Assembly (NCBI GenBank): GCA_964542765.1 | Contig: CAZIVO010000127.1 | Span: forward strand, 1-9,497 | DNA: 9,497 nt | Source: CAZIVO01 sp964542765 | Lineage (GTDB): Bacteria; Planctomycetota; UBA1135; UBA2386 | Direction: 5' to 3' | Shown: positions 7,346 through 9,497 of the stretch, piece after piece | Layout: every line of letters begins with the position of its first letter | Position numbering within the stretch: position 1 is the first letter of the stretch | The notes under the pieces: generated by a model | The model's database searches: none | The model's input: the letters and a program-made list of their open reading frames with translations, nothing else | What the model was told of the DNA's origin: nothing | Made by a program: the position numbers and the translations under genes

Positions 7346-8623
7346 TCTCGCCATCTCTGGGTGGATGCCGTGCAGGGCAAGGACAGCAATCCGGGAACCG
7401 CTTCACTGCCTTTCCGATCCATCACCAAGGGTGTTGCAGTGGGACAGCAAGATGTTGTTATCCATGTCAACCCGGGAACCTACAGCCCTTCGAAGACGGG
7501 TGAGGTCTTCACCATTCAGTTCAGTGGGGTGTACAAGAACGTCACCTTGACAGGCGTCAATGCGAAGGCCTGCATCATCGATTTCGAACAGGTCGTCGCC
7601 TCGATGAGCAGCTGGTACTTCCTGATCAGCACAGGCGCACAGGGCATCGAGATTGCTCATCTCACCATGAAAAACGGTGCCTTCCGCCCGACAGTCCCGT
7701 GGTATTCGGCCGCGATCTGGTGGCAGAGCGTCAAGGGACTCGATCTGCATCATTGCATCATCGAAGCTTGCGAGAGCGGTATCTACTCCGCCAATGCCGC
7801 CCAGGATGTGGCGGTGCATGACAATGTTTTCCTCGGCTGCAACATCGCCGCGCGTTTTCGCCAGGACGCCACGGCAGGCGCCAAGAATTGCAGGTTCTAC
7901 AACAACCTTGTGGCCAACAGTGCCGCCGGCTTTGTCGATACGGTCTCGCCTTCGGCAAATGATGCGACCCAGGTGTTTGTGAACAATCTGTCGATCAACA
8001 ACCAGGGCAATGGTTTCCAGGGAACTCTGCCGGCGGGCATCGTTTTCGAGAATAACAATGCCTGGAACAATACGGGCAGCAACTACAGCATGACCGGCCC
8101 GCTTTCGAAGACGAATACGAGCAAGGACCCAATGCTCGTGGATCTTGCGAAGGGTGATTATCACCTCAAACCTGGTTCGCCAATGATCGAGGCCGGTTAT
8201 GCCGGAGGTCAGCCGGGAATGGTCAATGACTTTTTCGGCAACGCACGCGTCAGCGATCACGATGGCGACCAGCGATCCTTGCCGGACATAGGCATTCATG
8301 AGGTTGCCGGCATTTCGCTCGCTGTTGCCAACTGGGGTCAGGGCAAGACCGCGAAGTTCACGACGACGCCGAATCAGGCCAACATGGGCTCCGGTTTCCT
8401 CTTCGTCAGCCCCAATAGAAGGTCCACCGTACTTTCGAGATACGGATCGATCGGGTTGGACCCGTTGCTCTTGTTCTTCGTGGGCACCTCGAAGATTCCC
8501 GGAAGTGTTTCACTGTCGGTCCCCAAGAATCCGGTATGGGTCGGCGTGACGCTCTATTTCCAGGCTCTGGCTTTCAACGGCACGGCATGGAGGCCGAGCG
8601 GTTGCCTCGATCTGGGGCTCTGA
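7346..8623 (+). CDS. Beta-helix (DUF1565/PbH1-type) exported protein, 5' end lost in gap
   Basis: 425 visible codons, numbered from 7346. Residues 4-50 (WVDA, then GKDSNPGT, LPFRSI and NPGTY) match the DUF1565 entry motif of right-handed parallel beta-helix proteins. Residues about 66-240 repeat short strands with Asn/Cys/Ile ladders (HHCIIEACESGI, VHDNVFLG, NCRFYNNLVAN, FVNNLSINN), as in PbH1 repeats. Residues 261-284 carry DPMLVD, GDYHLKPGSP and IEAG, and 298-319 carry GNARVSDHDGD and DIGIHE; both are standard closing blocks of these proteins. Residues about 322-425 are a C-terminal beta module with LSRYGSIGLDP (363-373), VPKNP (392-396) and LYFQALA (403-409), resembling the module of the serine protease. 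Such folds bind or cleave polysaccharides, but no catalytic residues can be assigned. The start codon and presumed signal peptide lie in the gap. It is divergent from the modular protein and convergent with the PQQ-repeat gene, 33 bp away. Confidence 0.88.
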   Translation, partial: SRHLWVDAVQGKDSNPGTASLPFRSITKGVAVGQQDVVIHVNPGTYSPSKTGEVFTIQFSGVYKNVTLTGVNAKACIIDFEQVVASMSSWYFLISTGAQGIEIAHLTMKNGAFRPTVPWYSAAIWWQSVKGLDLHHCIIEACESGIYSANAAQDVAVHDNVFLGCNIAARFRQDATAGAKNCRFYNNLVANSAAGFVDTVSPSANDATQVFVNNLSINNQGNGFQGTLPAGIVFENNNAWNNTGSNYSMTGPLSKTNTSKDPMLVDLAKGDYHLKPGSPMIEAGYAGGQPGMVNDFFGNARVSDHDGDQRSLPDIGIHEVAGISLAVANWGQGKTAKFTTTPNQANMGSGFLFVSPNRRSTVLSRYGSIGLDPLLLFFVGTSKIPGSVSLSVPKNPVWVGVTLYFQALAFNGTAWRPSGCLDLGL

Positions 8624-8656
8624 GCCGGGAGCACGGCAGGCTGAATCTGTCCCCCG

Positions 8657-9497
8657 TCAGCGCAAATCGAAACAGGCCAGTCGGTTCGCCATCCTGAGAA
8701 CTATCTTGCCGGCAGCGATGGCCGGGGACGGGCAGCGCATGGCGTTGAGTCTGGCGCGAGCGAGTTCGGTGTGATCCTGTGGCGATGCACGGAACATGCT
8801 CAGGAAGGACCTGTTGATCAGGAAGATCTTGCCATCGGCGATCACGGGCGAGGAGATATCGCAGTTCTGGATGGTAGCCCATTTCTCTTCACCGCTTTTC
8901 AGATCCAAGCAGAGATGCCTCCCGCCTCCGAGGAGATAGAGGTGGTTGCGGTAGATCAGAGGACTTGAGCAATAGCGCCTCGTCAAGAAGGACCTGCTCC
9001 AGAGCTGTGTGGCGCGATCGGGCATGAGCGCGAAGGCGGTCAAGCCGACACTCTTGTTCTTGCTGTAGACAGCGGCGAAGTTGCCGGAGATGACAGGGGT
9101 GGAGTCGCCCCCGCCGGCGACGGTCCAGGCAACTTCTCCTGTGGCGAGATCGGCACCGATCAGTTCCTTGTTCGTATTGCACAGGACCAAAGCGCCATTG
9201 GCGTGTCGCCAGATCACGGGAGAGGAAGTTTGGCCCTTGAGTTTGGTGTGCTCCCAGACGAGCTTTCCGGTCTCGGCCTCGAAGGCCATGAGGTGGCCGG
9301 CGAGGACCACCACGTGGCCGTCTTCGATCACCGGTGATGAGGCCGTGCCCTTGCCCGAGACCGGAGCTTCCCAGCGCACGGAACCGGTGCTGGCATCGAG
9401 GCAGAAGAGTCGATTGCTACCGACAGCGTAGATACGACCTTCCTGGGCGCAGGGAGTGCTGGACGAGCGGCGGCCGGTGGCTTCGCCTGGCATCATG
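8657..9497 (-). CDS. PQQ-repeat beta-propeller protein, C-terminal part (5' end outside window)
   Basis: 279 residues are visible from ATG 9496 to the stop at 8657-8659. Blade-closing motifs of the PQQ/BamB type recur: FCLDASTGSVRW (31-42), MAFEAETGKLVW (70-81), IGADLATGEVAW (113-124) and LCLDLKSGEEKW (195-206), with SSPVI or similar strands before each blade (53-57, 91-95, 132-136, 177-181, 215-219). Two intervening blades are degenerate (152-166 and 232-250), and ACFDLR at 274-279 ends the chain. ATG 9496 is not followed by a signal peptide, and the first residues look like the inside of a propeller, so the true start is probably beyond the right edge. Planctomycete proteins of this kind are usually exported; many lack proof of cofactor binding, and residues for PQQ or metal binding are not recognisable here. 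It may be a scaffold as in BamB or a quinoprotein-like enzyme. Fold is confident, function unknown. Confidence 0.9.
   Translation of the reverse strand, partial: MMPGEATGRRSSSTPCAQEGRIYAVGSNRLFCLDASTGSVRWEAPVSGKGTASSPVIEDGHVVVLAGHLMAFEAETGKLVWEHTKLKGQTSSPVIWRHANGALVLCNTNKELIGADLATGEVAWTVAGGGDSTPVISGNFAAVYSKNKSVGLTAFALMPDRATQLWSRSFLTRRYCSSPLIYRNHLYLLGGGRHLCLDLKSGEEKWATIQNCDISSPVIADGKIFLINRSFLSMFRASPQDHTELARARLNAMRCPSPAIAAGKIVLRMANRLACFDLR

Noticed and set aside
8624..8656. Possible terminator between the beta-helix and PQQ-repeat genes
   Set aside because: A four-base GCCG/CGGC stem is present but lacks a T-tract and is short enough to be chance.

Overview
The window (about 60% GC by eye, one 100-N scaffold gap) looks like chromosome from a free-living member of the Planctomycetota. 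The reasons are two S1-family formylglycine sulfatases side by side, exported proteins with signal peptides at nearly every visible N-terminus, a PQQ-type beta-propeller protein, a DUF1565-type beta-helix protein, and a C-terminal beta-sandwich module (positions 1398-1756 and 8309-8620) of a kind I associate with large exported planctomycete proteins. Shine-Dalgarno sequences are weak or absent, which fits that phylum. The taxonomic call is inference from content; no rRNA or marker gene is present.

Layout, left to right. 1-346 (minus): 5' part of an exported TraF-like (PF13729-type) protein cut by the window edge. 347-616: divergent intergenic region with one clear RNA hairpin. 617-1759 (plus): secreted trypsin-like serine protease with intact His/Asp/Ser triad and the C-terminal module. 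1760-1920: GC-rich, hairpin-containing spacer. 1921-3264 (plus): exported arylsulfatase A. 3317-4651 (minus): exported arylsulfatase B, convergent with the first and ending in a lysine-rich tail. 4671-7175 (minus): an 834-residue exported protein of repeated carboxypeptidase-regulatory-like / Ig-like modules, 19 bp upstream of sulfatase B and probably in one operon with it. 7246-7345: gap. 7346-8623 (plus): beta-helix protein whose start is lost in the gap, ending in a relative of the protease's C-terminal module. 8657-9497 (minus): C-terminal part of a PQQ-repeat beta-propeller protein cut by the right edge.

How it may work together: almost every product is predicted to be exported. Two sulfatases next to a large beta-sandwich protein and a beta-helix protein suggest handling of sulfated polysaccharide at the cell surface or in the periplasm, but no glycoside hydrolase, recognised lyase, transporter or regulator is visible, so this is a loose neighbourhood and not a demonstrated utilisation locus. 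I see no CRISPR array, tRNA, rRNA, transposase, phage gene or defence system, and nothing that clearly amounts to an undescribed system. The points most worth following are the shared C-terminal module, the His-to-Gln change in sulfatase B's active-site motif, and the operon pairing of sulfatase B with the modular protein.
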